Source: Flavobacteriaceae bacterium (GTDB taxonomy: Bacteria; Bacteroidota; Bacteroidia; Flavobacteriales; Flavobacteriaceae). Taken from it: DNA of 38,376 nt. This document shows positions 1 through 8,219 of this stretch, one piece after another; positions within the stretch are counted from its first letter, which is position 1; each line of letters starts with the position of its first letter. The stretch spans positions 1 to 38,376 of the forward strand of contig JAQXCA010000018.1 in assembly GCA_029252105.1 (NCBI GenBank), in the 5' to 3' direction. The position numbers and the translations under genes were made by a program. The notes under the pieces are model-generated. The model was not told where the DNA came from, ran no database searches, and saw nothing but the letters and a program-made list of their open reading frames with translations.

Positions 1-695
1 GCTTGCATTAACGATTGAAACGTTCCGGTATCTAACCAAGCGGTTCCTCTATCTAAAATACTGACGCTGAGCTTACCTTGTTTGAGGTATTCCTTATTAA
101 CGTCTGTTATTTCTAATTCGCCCCTGTGACTGGGTTTAATGTTTTTAGCGATTTCTACAACCGTGTTATCATAAAAATAAATCCCAGGAACGGCATAATT
201 CGATTTAGGATGTTCTGGTTTCTCTTCGATAGAAATCGCTTTGCCATCTTGGTCAAACTCAACAACACCATAACGTTCTGGATCATTAACTCGATACGCA
301 TAAATAATGCCGCCTTCTGGATTATTATTAGCCTGCAAAAGTTTCTCTAAACCTGTGCCATAAAAAATATTATCTCCTAAAATAAGAGCTACTTTATCAT
401 CTCCTATAAAATCTTCACCAATTAAAAACGCCTGTGCTAATCCATTCGGATGTTCTTGTACCGCATATTCAAATGTGCAACCGTACTTTTTACCATCTCC
501 TAATAAGTCTTTAAATAAAGGTAAATCTTTTGGTGTTGAAATAATTAAAACCTCATTAATACCCGCATACATTAATGTAGACAGCGGATAATATATCATC
601 GGCTTATCATAAATAGGCATCAATTGCTTACTTACAGACAGTGTTAAGGGATGTAATCGAGTTCCAGAGCCTCCAGCGAGAATAATTCCTTTCAT
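1..695 (-). CDS. rfbA: Glucose-1-phosphate thymidylyltransferase, 3' end cut by window edge
   Basis: First step of dTDP-sugar synthesis: joins dTTP and glucose-1-phosphate to give dTDP-glucose, the substrate of the dehydratase encoded just upstream in the operon. The ATG at 693-695 opens [18 protein letters not shown], the nucleotide-binding G-G-x-G-T-R loop at residues 8-13. Further on come LGDNIFYG, the EKP motif and a C-terminal AWLDTGT motif at the window edge. About 231 codons are visible; the family is about 285-290 residues, so roughly the last fifth is missing. The start is 6 bases after the rfbB stop, so the two genes are surely co-transcribed. A sugar-nucleotidyltransferase with another sugar specificity is possible, but adjacency to rfbB makes RmlA/RfbA very likely. 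Confidence 0.95.
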   Translation of the reverse strand, partial: MKGIILAGGSGTRLHPLTLSVSKQLMPIYDKPMIYYPLSTLMYAGINEVLIISTPKDLPLFKDLLGDGKKYGCTFEYAVQEHPNGLAQAFLIGEDFIGDDKVALILGDNIFYGTGLEKLLQANNNPEGGIIYAYRVNDPERYGVVEFDQDGKAISIEEKPEHPKSNYAVPGIYFYDNTVVEIAKNIKPSHRGELEITDVNKEYLKQGKLSVSILDRGTAWLDTGTFQSLMQ

Positions 696-701
696 CTTGC
701 G

Positions 702-1745
702 TTAGTTGTATTGTTTATCATAATAGGACTGATAAGCCCCTGTTGTGACGTTCTTTAGCCAAACATCGTTTTCTAAATACCAATCAATGGTAATCGCTAA
801 ACCTTCTTCAAAAGTTACGGACGGCTCCCAACCTAATTCATTATTTATTTTTGAAGCATCAATTGCATAACGTAAATCATGTCCTGGACGGTCTTTAACA
901 AACGTGATGAGTTGCTCTGAATCGCCTTTGGCGCGCCCAAGTTTCACATCCATTTGACGACATAACTCTTTTACTAAATCGATGTTTTTCCACTCATTAA
1001 AACCACCAATATTATAGGTTTCTTTGTTTTTTCCTTTGTGAAACACCAAATCAATAGCCTCTGCATGATCTTTTACATACAACCAATCCCTTGTATATTC
1101 TCCATTTCCATAAACTGGAAGTGGCGCTTTATTAATAATATTATTTATAAATAAGGGAATCAGTTTTTCTGGAAATTGATTCTGCCCATAATTATTCGAG
1201 CAGTTTGTGATTACATACGGCATATCATACGTTTCTCCATAAGACCTCACAATATGATCTGAACTTGCCTTAGAGGCTGAATAGGGTGAATTTGGATCGT
1301 ATGGAGTCGTCTCTGTAAACAACCCTGTTTGTCCTAATGTTCCGTAGACCTCATCAGTACTTACGTGATAAAACAACTTGTTATCAAAGTTGTCTTTCCA
1401 AGTATTTTTAAAAGCATTCAAAAGAATCGTCGTGCCTATAACATTGGTTTTAATAAACGCTAAAGGGTCTTTTATAGATCTGTCCACATGAGATTCTGCC
1501 GCTAAATGAATGACGCTATCAAATTTGTGTTTTTCAAACAATTCATTTATAAAGCTCTCATCCGTTATATCCCCTTTTATAAACGTGTAGTTTGGCTTAG
1601 ACTCAATGGCTTTTAGATTCTCTAAATTGCCTGCATATGTCAGGGCGTCTAAATTAAAAATATGATACTGTGGGTGTCTTTCTACAAATAGATTGATGAC
1701 ATGTGAGCCTATAAAGCCAGCGCCTCCTGTTATTAAAATTTTCAT
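702..1745 (-). CDS. rfbB: dTDP-glucose 4,6-dehydratase
   Basis: Converts dTDP-glucose to dTDP-4-keto-6-deoxyglucose, the branch point to dTDP-rhamnose and related deoxysugars of surface polysaccharide. The 347-residue protein is an extended short-chain dehydrogenase/reductase: NAD-binding TGGAGFIG at residues 6-13, the STDEVYG motif with T130-D131-E132, and the YxxxK pair Y155/K159. The length is normal for the family. Its ATG overlaps the last four bases of the Wzz-like gene (ATGA arrangement), and rfbA follows 6 bases after its stop, which indicates translational coupling. No rfbC or rfbD is in the window; they may lie beyond the left edge. Confidence 0.97.
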   Translation of the reverse strand: MKILITGGAGFIGSHVINLFVERHPQYHIFNLDALTYAGNLENLKAIESKPNYTFIKGDITDESFINELFEKHKFDSVIHLAAESHVDRSIKDPLAFIKTNVIGTTILLNAFKNTWKDNFDNKLFYHVSTDEVYGTLGQTGLFTETTPYDPNSPYSASKASSDHIVRSYGETYDMPYVITNCSNNYGQNQFPEKLIPLFINNIINKAPLPVYGNGEYTRDWLYVKDHAEAIDLVFHKGKNKETYNIGGFNEWKNIDLVKELCRQMDVKLGRAKGDSEQLITFVKDRPGHDLRYAIDASKINNELGWEPSVTFEEGLAITIDWYLENDVWLKNVTTGAYQSYYDKQYN

Positions 1746-2815
1746 ACACTCTTATTGTACGTTTCTAAAAATTTCAAAAACTCCAATCCTAATAAAATTA
1801 TCAATGCTCCTAATAACACTATAACCCCGTAATATAACTTGACACTAAGTTTCTTTCCAAAGAGCGTCATTTTAGTACTTGCAAATCCTGAGTCCTGTTT
1901 GTTGGATATCATTTCAACGATATATTGCTTGTCTTGGATGTTTCTTTCAATTTGTACTAATTGATTTCTCAGTTCTAAATCACTTTGATATAAATCGAAC
2001 TCTTTCGTTTTTTCAGTGTCATTAGACCCTTCAAAAGTAATGCCTATTTCTGAAGATTTATCAGACTTTGAACTCATTTCCAAGACGCGTTTGTACGTGT
2101 TTTGAAGAGAGTCAGACTTCACTAAAGCGAGTTCCAAAGCGTTTTTTCTTTGGTTAAGTTCTGCAATGTCTTTGCGCTGCTCGTTTACGAAAAACGGATT
2201 CGAGTTAATAGATTCTACAATGTTCTCAAAAACAGATTTGAAATTATTCCTCTGCGTAGATTCAATACTTATTTGTTGAAAGGTATGCGTATAGTCTTCG
2301 TTGTTTTCTAAAAAATCTTCATAGTCGATCTTTGTTGCCGCTAAAGAATCTAATCCTTTCATGTAGTTGTTAAACGCCAGAAGTTTTTGGTTCTCACTAA
2401 CTACAGGTTTTACCTCAAACGATAAAATAGAATTCGCTTTTTCCTCGTTTAAGTTTAAAGCTTTTCCTAATATTTCATAATCGCTTTGCTTTAATAAATC
2501 GTTATAATACCCTACCGCGCTGTAAAGGTTTTCTCCAATTTGATAATTTTGCACTAGTGTTACAGAAGATTGGTATTTAGCTTGTGATGTTTTACTGCTT
2601 AAAATTCCGATTCCGATTCCGATAATTCCTGCTACTACAAGAATAATGATGTGTTTCTTGATGAAAAAAACAAACCATATAAATACGGAGAAAAGACCTT
2701 TAAAAATGCGGTAAATAAAATTAAAGAAACGATCAAAAGCGGCTCCGATAAGCTTAAAAAGCTGTCCTAAATCTACTTCCTCTGAGTTGTTGGGTGTGTT
2801 GGGATTAGTACTCAT
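1742..2815 (-). CDS. Wzz-like polysaccharide chain-length / LPS O-antigen co-polymerase protein
   Basis: A 357-residue inner-membrane protein with the two-helix layout of the Wzz / polysaccharide co-polymerase family. It has a basic, aromatic-rich N-terminal segment, a transmembrane helix at about 54-73, a long periplasmic part rich in charged and glutamine residues with likely coiled coil (about 205-310), and a second helix at about 327-348. No C-terminal tyrosine kinase domain is present, so it is the kinase-less type. Such proteins set the modal length of polysaccharide chains. It lies between the DUF6909 gene (6-base gap) and rfbB (4-base overlap), which fits a polysaccharide operon. The family call rests on topology and context, since sequence conservation is low in this group. 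Confidence 0.8.
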   Translation of the reverse strand: MSTNPNTPNNSEEVDLGQLFKLIGAAFDRFFNFIYRIFKGLFSVFIWFVFFIKKHIIILVVAGIIGIGIGILSSKTSQAKYQSSVTLVQNYQIGENLYSAVGYYNDLLKQSDYEILGKALNLNEEKANSILSFEVKPVVSENQKLLAFNNYMKGLDSLAATKIDYEDFLENNEDYTHTFQQISIESTQRNNFKSVFENIVESINSNPFFVNEQRKDIAELNQRKNALELALVKSDSLQNTYKRVLEMSSKSDKSSEIGITFEGSNDTEKTKEFDLYQSDLELRNQLVQIERNIQDKQYIVEMISNKQDSGFASTKMTLFGKKLSVKLYYGVIVLLGALIILLGLEFLKFLETYNKSV

Positions 2816-2821
2816 AATGTA

Positions 2822-4507
2822 TTAGTTAAATATCTGTTGTAAAATTTGTTTCGTAATTAAATAGGTTGGCTTCACACCGCTAGACCCAAGACCTCCTGAT
2901 GCCAGTGTACTGCCCGTTTCTAAAGGATTATCACTCGCATAATACGCATAGCGTACTTTAACGTTGGGGTTAATACTATGACGAACCTTAGACGCCGCTT
3001 GCACTGCCTTTTGATAATGAGCGCCTTCCATCTCCAATCCAATGACGTTCCATGTGGAATCATGGAAAAACTTTAATAAATCTTTATTCTGTAGCGATGT
3101 GCCCAATACAGTTACCATCGTGCCTTCAAAAACCTTCAAATCTTTGGTGTCAAAATCTTCAATGGTTAATTCGTTTTTAAATGGATAATTATCAGCAGTT
3201 CCTTCAAAAATATGAGCTGATGGAATCATAATATCGCCTTTGGAGCCTTCTAAAATCCCCGCCTTACCCATTATAGAAATAGAATCCACATTGAGATGGA
3301 TGTTATTTTCAGTAGTTTTGAAGGGCTTTAATAATTCGTCAATCGTTTCATAAGCTTGTTCTCCAAAAGCGTAATCCATAACAATAATTACGGGCGCCTC
3401 TTTTGAAGCGTCAAGTTCATATGTCGTATTTGAAAAATCAATTTTAGCAGAATCAAAAATTTGAACATCTATATTCGTTCCTGAAGTATCTTCTAAGACT
3501 ATCATACCTTCTTGCAACGCAACTTGTTTTGTTTTATTGCGAAACACTTTATTTTCTTCTTTACTCAACAGCTCATAAACCGTAAAAACATCATGCTTAG
3601 CACACAAATCTTTAAGGGCCTTAGGAGCGTGTAAGGTATTCATTACGCTGTGTAGGTTTGCAGAGATAATATGGATGGGGCGATTGATTAATTGGTGTTT
3701 TTGAAGCGTTTCTTTTATGGTATTTGCCCAAGCTTCGCCATGAATATGGTGTCCTAGACGTTCTCTTAGAACTGGGCTAAAGCTGATTGTTCGTTTAGAA
3801 TTGTCCACTATTTCTTCGATGGCACGCTTACCTAACCAATAAATCAAATGTAAAAAGTGATCCGGCTGTTTTGGTGTTGAAAACTGGTCATAAACCTCTA
3901 AAATTTCTTCAAAAGTTCTCCCTAAAATATTTCCAGTATGTGTGATCGCTAACTCGCGTTCCTTTTGATTTAATTTTTTCTTAGATAGTACTGCCGCTTC
4001 TAGCTTTACCCAATCTCTTGTTGTTGACCCTTTGTCGTCAATAATTACACGTTTTGCAATCTTATGAGACTCGATAAATATAAACGTCAAATGTGTCAGA
4101 ATATCATATATTTCAGAACGTCCACGAGTAATTTCGATATTCATTTGTTCAAAATCAATACGATAACAATTACGACGTCTTTTTGAGGGTACAATTGCTT
4201 CAAAATGTGAATTTCCAAACCCTTCAGCACTCGTTAAGTTTATCAATATACACTCTTCAATTCCTACTGGAAGACGGTCAACCACGTAGAGCAAACCTTC
4301 TAACTCTGTTTTGTCCCCAGCAATGGAACCATATATTTCGGGGCGTAATTGCAATAACGCTTGACGTAAAGTTTCTCCAGAAACACCCATTGGCTTGTAA
4401 AAACCTCGGTTAAATAAATGACGCATAGTTAAATACATCCGTTCAATGGCGTGCGAACTTTCTTGAGCTCGTGTACGAATTAAGTTTTTTGTGTGAGTTT
4501 GCTTCAT
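2822..4507 (-). CDS. DUF6909-type protein with nucleoside-phosphorylase-like C-terminal domain
   Basis: A 561-residue cytoplasmic protein without signal peptide or membrane helix. It resembles the uncharacterised Bacteroidota family DUF6909. The N-terminal half (about 1-300) is mostly helical and shows nothing I can assign. The C-terminal third carries features of the purine nucleoside phosphorylase / MTA-nucleosidase / AMP nucleosidase superfamily: GKAGILEGSKGDIMIPSAH around 414-432, the E-M-E-G-A motif at 492-496, and Y-A-S-D ending at D526, in the order and spacing expected for the purine-binding Met-Glu and the catalytic Asp. The biochemical role is unknown; nucleosidase or phosphorylase activity is an inference. 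It sits 20 bases behind the GH3 gene and 6 bases ahead of the Wzz-like gene, inside one operon. Confidence 0.75.
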   Translation of the reverse strand: MKQTHTKNLIRTRAQESSHAIERMYLTMRHLFNRGFYKPMGVSGETLRQALLQLRPEIYGSIAGDKTELEGLLYVVDRLPVGIEECILINLTSAEGFGNSHFEAIVPSKRRRNCYRIDFEQMNIEITRGRSEIYDILTHLTFIFIESHKIAKRVIIDDKGSTTRDWVKLEAAVLSKKKLNQKERELAITHTGNILGRTFEEILEVYDQFSTPKQPDHFLHLIYWLGKRAIEEIVDNSKRTISFSPVLRERLGHHIHGEAWANTIKETLQKHQLINRPIHIISANLHSVMNTLHAPKALKDLCAKHDVFTVYELLSKEENKVFRNKTKQVALQEGMIVLEDTSGTNIDVQIFDSAKIDFSNTTYELDASKEAPVIIVMDYAFGEQAYETIDELLKPFKTTENNIHLNVDSISIMGKAGILEGSKGDIMIPSAHIFEGTADNYPFKNELTIEDFDTKDLKVFEGTMVTVLGTSLQNKDLLKFFHDSTWNVIGLEMEGAHYQKAVQAASKVRHSINPNVKVRYAYYASDNPLETGSTLASGGLGSSGVKPTYLITKQILQQIFN

Positions 4508-4527
4508 AAGTATCGTGCAAAGATACG

Positions 4528-6030
4528 TTAATTACCCGAATTATTTTTGGTCAAGATGTCCGCAATTTTTCGATCATTAGATAGCCGAGGCGTTTTATTT
4601 TGCCCTCCTAATTTGCCAATCGTTTTCATATAGTCTTGAAAACCGCCTTTTTTTACCTGAGTAATTTTTAAAGGCTGTAACACTTTTCCTTGAATTAAAT
4701 CCAAATAATAACTGTTTTGATGTTGAAGTTCTGCATCAATATGAGCGGCAAACACTTTAAAATCTTTTGGTGGATTTTCAAACTCTATAAACCATTCATG
4801 AAATGGCAACCCTTCTGCAGGAGCTATTTGAGGCGCTACTGTAAACTCGCTCACACTTACGTCTGTTGCTTTTAAAGCGCCCAATAGGGCTTGCTCCACT
4901 TCCTTCGCTATAACGTGTTCGCCAAAAGCAGAAATAAAGTGTTTAATACGCCCACTCACAATCACCCTAAAAGGCGCTAAAGATGTAAACTGAACTGTAT
5001 CTCCTATGTTGTATCCCCACAGGCCTGCATTGGTTGAAATAATGATAACATAATTAACTCCAATTTTGACGTCTTTCAATGATAATCGTAGCGGTGTTGT
5101 TTCAAAAAAAGTATCGGCAACTATAAACTCATAAAACATTCCTGAGTCTAACTGAAGTAACATCCCTGGTTCGTTTTGCCGATCCTGAAATGCAAAAAAC
5201 CCTTCGCTGGCAGGGTACAGCTCTACACTGTCAACCGTTCTTCCAATTAAGCGTTCAAACTTTGAGCGGTATGGCTCATAATTAACCCCTCCAAAAATAA
5301 ATAGATTGAAATTTTTGAATATCTCCCCCACTTTTTGCCCTTTTTCTTCAATCAGCTTTTCAAAATACATTTGAACCCAAGACGGAATCCCTGCTATAAC
5401 AGACATGTCCTCGTTTAGCGTCTCTTGAACAATCATGTTTACTTTAGTTTCCCAATCCTCAATACAGTTTGTTTCTAGTGAGGGCAGTCTATTTTTTTGA
5501 AGATATTTAGGCACATAGTGTGCTACAATTCCAGACAAGCGCCCAAGCTGTATCCCGTTTTTGGTTTCAAGGACGGGGCTTCCTTGTAAGAAAATCATTT
5601 TTCCAGATACAATTTTAGTGTTTCCTGTTTGATGGATATACATTAAGATTGCGTTTTTAGCAGCCTCAATATGCCCAGGCATACTTTCTTTAGTAATAGG
5701 AATATATTTAGCTCCCGAAGTCGTTCCAGAAGTTTTGGCGAAATACAACGGCTTCCCTTTCCATAGAATATTTTCTTGCCCTGCAACTACTTTTTCAACG
5801 TAAGGTTTCAATGCCTCATAATCTCGTACTGGAACACGGTCTACAAAATCTTGATGTGTATGTATATTTTTAAAATCATGATCAACCCCAAATTGAGTTG
5901 TAGCTGCCTGTGAAATTAAAGACTGAAATACCCGTTTCTGAGTATCAATAGGGTTAGAAGCCCATGTACTAATTTTTTTATAAACTCTAGCAGCATACAG
6001 TTTTGCAGCAAAGGCTTTTATTGATGGCAT
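4528..6030 (-). CDS. GH3 auxin-responsive promoter family protein (acyl-adenylate/amide synthetase fold)
   Basis: About 500 residues of the GH3 branch of the adenylate-forming enzyme superfamily. The ATP-binding signature is TSGTTSGAKYIPIT, roughly residues 100-113; it is followed by FIFGG and ELYPASEG (adenine-binding) and GYNIGDTVQF with a downstream SGR hinge. Plant GH3 enzymes link amino acids to acyl hormones; substrates of the bacterial members are unknown, so amide or thioester formation is only a family inference. I chose the ATG at 6028-6030 (MPSIKAFAAK), which lies 10 bases past the M23 gene's stop. The ATG at 6051 would add seven residues and overlap that gene by 11 bases. Confidence 0.88.
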   Translation of the reverse strand: MPSIKAFAAKLYAARVYKKISTWASNPIDTQKRVFQSLISQAATTQFGVDHDFKNIHTHQDFVDRVPVRDYEALKPYVEKVVAGQENILWKGKPLYFAKTSGTTSGAKYIPITKESMPGHIEAAKNAILMYIHQTGNTKIVSGKMIFLQGSPVLETKNGIQLGRLSGIVAHYVPKYLQKNRLPSLETNCIEDWETKVNMIVQETLNEDMSVIAGIPSWVQMYFEKLIEEKGQKVGEIFKNFNLFIFGGVNYEPYRSKFERLIGRTVDSVELYPASEGFFAFQDRQNEPGMLLQLDSGMFYEFIVADTFFETTPLRLSLKDVKIGVNYVIIISTNAGLWGYNIGDTVQFTSLAPFRVIVSGRIKHFISAFGEHVIAKEVEQALLGALKATDVSVSEFTVAPQIAPAEGLPFHEWFIEFENPPKDFKVFAAHIDAELQHQNSYYLDLIQGKVLQPLKITQVKKGGFQDYMKTIGKLGGQNKTPRLSNDRKIADILTKNNSGN

Positions 6031-6040
6031 TTTGTTGGTT

Positions 6041-6895
6041 TTAAAAGTCAATAAAGGTGGTTGGGTTCAAAGGAATACCGTTATTCCACAATTCAAAATG
6101 TAAATGTGGTCCCGTACTCAATTCTCCTGAAGATCCAGAAATGGCAATCACTTCTCGTGATTTCACAAAATCGCCTTGCACTTTTGTGAGAGAGGAATTG
6201 TGCTTGTAAACAGAAATTAATTCTTCTCCATGATCGATGATGATAACATAACTTGCATCTGAAGTCCAAGATGCAAACAATACACGCCCGTCTGCAGTGG
6301 CCTTTACAGGTGTGTTTCTAGGAATAACAACATCTACAGCAAAATGTTTTTCATTAACGTCAAATCCAGAGCTTATAGGCCCATTAACAGGGGGGAAGAA
6401 GACAAAATCTGTAACGGTTGTCGCTGTGTCAAATAGATTATACTTGTCTTCATTACTTACTTTAGCCCTCAATATTGAATCTGCTTTTGAAGGATTTAAA
6501 TTTAAGATGTCTGTATCGGCTTGAGCCGCTTTATAAATGGAATCTTTATTTATAACAACCGCACTAACTTCTCCTCGTAAAACTCTTTTAACAGAGCTAA
6601 TATAGGTGTCATTAGTATTAATCACCTTTAGTAAAGAATCTGTTTTAAAATCCAACTCCAACGCTTGCTGTTGGAGCGCTGTGGAGGAATACCCCGGAAT
6701 ATATTCTCGTACTGGTGTAAACGCAATAAATACAGTAGTAATAGCTACAAGAAAAACAGCGATTATCGACCCTAAAACAAAAACATTTAGGCGCGTTAAC
6801 TTGAAGGCTAAGCGTTCTTCAAAAGTATCTTCATTTAATACCACTAAGCGGTATTTATGAAGAAGTTTTTTTTTAAGTTTCTTTTTTCTGGCCAT
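6041..6895 (-). CDS. M23 family metallopeptidase (LytM-type), membrane-anchored
   Basis: Probable peptidoglycan endopeptidase or cell-wall remodelling factor acting outside the inner membrane. The 284-residue protein has a very basic N terminus (MARKKKLKKK), one transmembrane helix at about 37-58, a spacer with some coiled-coil character (about 70-160), and a C-terminal M23 domain. Zinc ligands are visible as H184-x3-D188 and H264-x-H266 (PHLHFEL), with a Y-K-H stretch at 230-232. All catalytic positions seem intact, so it is more likely an active enzyme than a degenerate EnvC/NlpD-type activator. It is the first gene of the leftward cluster; the promoter-like CAAAATTA (minus strand TAATTTTG) at 6903-6910 is only a few bases before the ATG. 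Confidence 0.93.
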   Translation of the reverse strand: MARKKKLKKKLLHKYRLVVLNEDTFEERLAFKLTRLNVFVLGSIIAVFLVAITTVFIAFTPVREYIPGYSSTALQQQALELDFKTDSLLKVINTNDTYISSVKRVLRGEVSAVVINKDSIYKAAQADTDILNLNPSKADSILRAKVSNEDKYNLFDTATTVTDFVFFPPVNGPISSGFDVNEKHFAVDVVIPRNTPVKATADGRVLFASWTSDASYVIIIDHGEELISVYKHNSSLTKVQGDFVKSREVIAISGSSGELSTGPHLHFELWNNGIPLNPTTFIDF

Positions 6896-6902
6896 TATAC
6901 TA

Positions 6903-6910
6903 CAAAATTA
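6903..6910 (-). promoter_or_regulatory. Possible -7 promoter element of the M23/GH3/polysaccharide operon
   Basis: On the minus strand this reads TAATTTTG, a full match to the Bacteroidota -7 consensus TANNTTTG. It ends only 7 bases before the M23 ATG. No clear TTTG lies 19-21 bases upstream, so support is partial. Confidence 0.3.
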
Positions 6911-6984
6911 ATTAAAAATTAAGCGATTCTTGTGTTTATAACGGACTAAAGTTTGAAATAACTATTTATTTAATGGATAATTAT

Positions 6985-6992
6985 TAACTTTG
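6985..6992 (+). promoter_or_regulatory. Possible -7 promoter element of tatA
   Basis: TAACTTTG matches the Bacteroidota -7 consensus TANNTTTG and lies 20 bases before the tatA ATG, a normal leader length. No good TTTG is found at the -33 distance. It faces away from the divergent M23 operon promoter candidate. Confidence 0.4.
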
Positions 6993-7012
6993 TAATCTAA
7001 ATATATAACATC

Positions 7013-7207
7013 ATGAACATATATATGTTACCCTTAGTTATTGGAGCGCCACAAATTATTTTAATTGTGGTAGTCGTTCTTTTGTTGTTTGGCGGCAAAA
7101 AAATTCCTGAACTTATGAAAGGTTTAGGCGGCGGAATTAAAGAATTCAAAAAAGCCAGTCAAGACGAAACAAAGGAGGGCGATAAAATTGAGGATAAAAA
7201 AGATTAA
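7013..7207 (+). CDS. tatA: Sec-independent protein translocase subunit TatA/TatE
   Basis: Pore-forming subunit of the twin-arginine translocase, which exports folded proteins across the inner membrane. The 64-residue product has the classic TatA layout: a single N-terminal membrane helix (about residues 8-26), the FGGKKIPEL hinge motif, an amphipathic helix with [12 protein letters not shown], and an acidic/lysine-rich tail. Length is normal for short TatA proteins. Two ATGs are possible (residue 1 or residue 5, MLPLVIG); the first is used here and the choice hardly matters. It stands alone on the plus strand, divergent from the M23 operon and convergent with the DUF4837 gene; tatC is not in the window. 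Confidence 0.93.
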   Translation: MNIYMLPLVIGAPQIILIVVVVLLLFGGKKIPELMKGLGGGIKEFKKASQDETKEGDKIEDKKD

Positions 7208-7235
7208 ATAAATCCTAGCTTTGCCGGGTCTTATT
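7207..7235. terminator. Imperfect hairpin between convergent tatA and DUF4837 genes
   Basis: An outer AATAA/TTATT stem and inner CC/GG and GC/GC pairs closed by a TTT loop form an imperfect hairpin that touches both stop codons. Its position between two convergent genes fits a bidirectional terminator, but mismatches make it a weak call. Confidence 0.35.
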
Positions 7236-8208
7236 GTTTAATCGATATCGATTGTATAATCGCTTCTACCTCGAAAATGTAGTCGCGTTTTCCAACGGAG
7301 GGCGCAAACACAAAACCTTCTGCAATCAAATACCGATTGTTTACCGTGTCTTCTAGCCAATAATTTATAAAAGGTCCGGACATAAAGGCGTCTTTTACTT
7401 GCCAAATACTTCGGGTTTCGAAACTATTTAACCCCCCCACTTTAGCATCCCCAAAAAATGGTGTGTATGCTTTTTCAGTTGTCATATAAGTCCCCTCAAC
7501 AGGACCCGGGATGTATAGCTTTCCAATAGAATCACGTGTTCTTATCACGCGCTTCGCAAGCTCTTCCTTGGTTGTGTTTTCACCAAAAGGAAGCGTGTAT
7601 ACCATCAAATTCACTGTGCCTGTTTTTATATCTCTTCGTATCCATAAAAAATCCTCGGCTTGCTTGGCAATACGATAAATAGATGGAAACTGAATATTGA
7701 TACCCAGCTTTTTGGAAATGTCGGAAGTATTAAATAATGATTTTTTGGTACGGCGTTGTTTTTCTTCTATCTCTTGTGCTTTAAAAACTTTACTAATCTT
7801 ATCTTGATTTGTGACAAATTGATCGCTGATTTCCTGATTAGTCATTCCGCTTACCAAAACCATTCGTTGAGGAGAAGCGTAAGGGTTTTTATAAAATTTG
7901 GTAGAGGCAGTTTCTCCTTTAATCACTTTCAAAACAAGACGTGTGTTTTTCACAAACCCTGAGAATACTGAAGATGGAATTTGTCGTAATGTAAGCTGCG
8001 GCTCGTCTTGTGGCAATCCATATAAAGGCGCTCCAATCGTAGATCGTATGGTTTCGCCAACCGAAGAATCCCATAAGGAATTGTCAATTACAACAGATAA
8101 ATCATTGATATTTCCTGAAGATTGTGGCTTATAAACCTTCTTAGGGTCTGAAGAGTCACAAGCCGATAGGAGTATGAGTAAACAAAGGGCTTTTAAACAA
8201 AGTTTCAT
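7231..8208 (-). CDS. DUF4837 family lipoprotein
   Basis: A 325-residue predicted lipoprotein: hydrophobic N terminus with lipobox LLSAC and the acylated cysteine at residue 17. The body resembles the Bacteroidota family DUF4837, starting with a segment like NDLSVVIDNSLWDSSVGE and containing paired repeats of mixed strand/helix. The function of the family is unknown. It begins 11 bases after the stop of the lytic transglycosylase gene and probably shares its transcript, which suggests an envelope-related role, though this is only guilt by association. Confidence 0.88.
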   Translation of the reverse strand: MKLCLKALCLLILLSACDSSDPKKVYKPQSSGNINDLSVVIDNSLWDSSVGETIRSTIGAPLYGLPQDEPQLTLRQIPSSVFSGFVKNTRLVLKVIKGETASTKFYKNPYASPQRMVLVSGMTNQEISDQFVTNQDKISKVFKAQEIEEKQRRTKKSLFNTSDISKKLGINIQFPSIYRIAKQAEDFLWIRRDIKTGTVNLMVYTLPFGENTTKEELAKRVIRTRDSIGKLYIPGPVEGTYMTTEKAYTPFFGDAKVGGLNSFETRSIWQVKDAFMSGPFINYWLEDTVNNRYLIAEGFVFAPSVGKRDYIFEVEAIIQSISIKQ

Positions 8209-8219
8209 CGTTTAGTGTT

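Noticed and set aside
3046-3061. CGTTCCATGTGGAATC resembles the parS-like palindrome.
   Set aside because: Four of 16 positions differ, symmetry is broken, and it lies inside the DUF6909 coding sequence.
4183-4413. Plus-strand open frame antisense to the DUF6909 gene.
   Set aside because: Shadow of a well-supported coding sequence.
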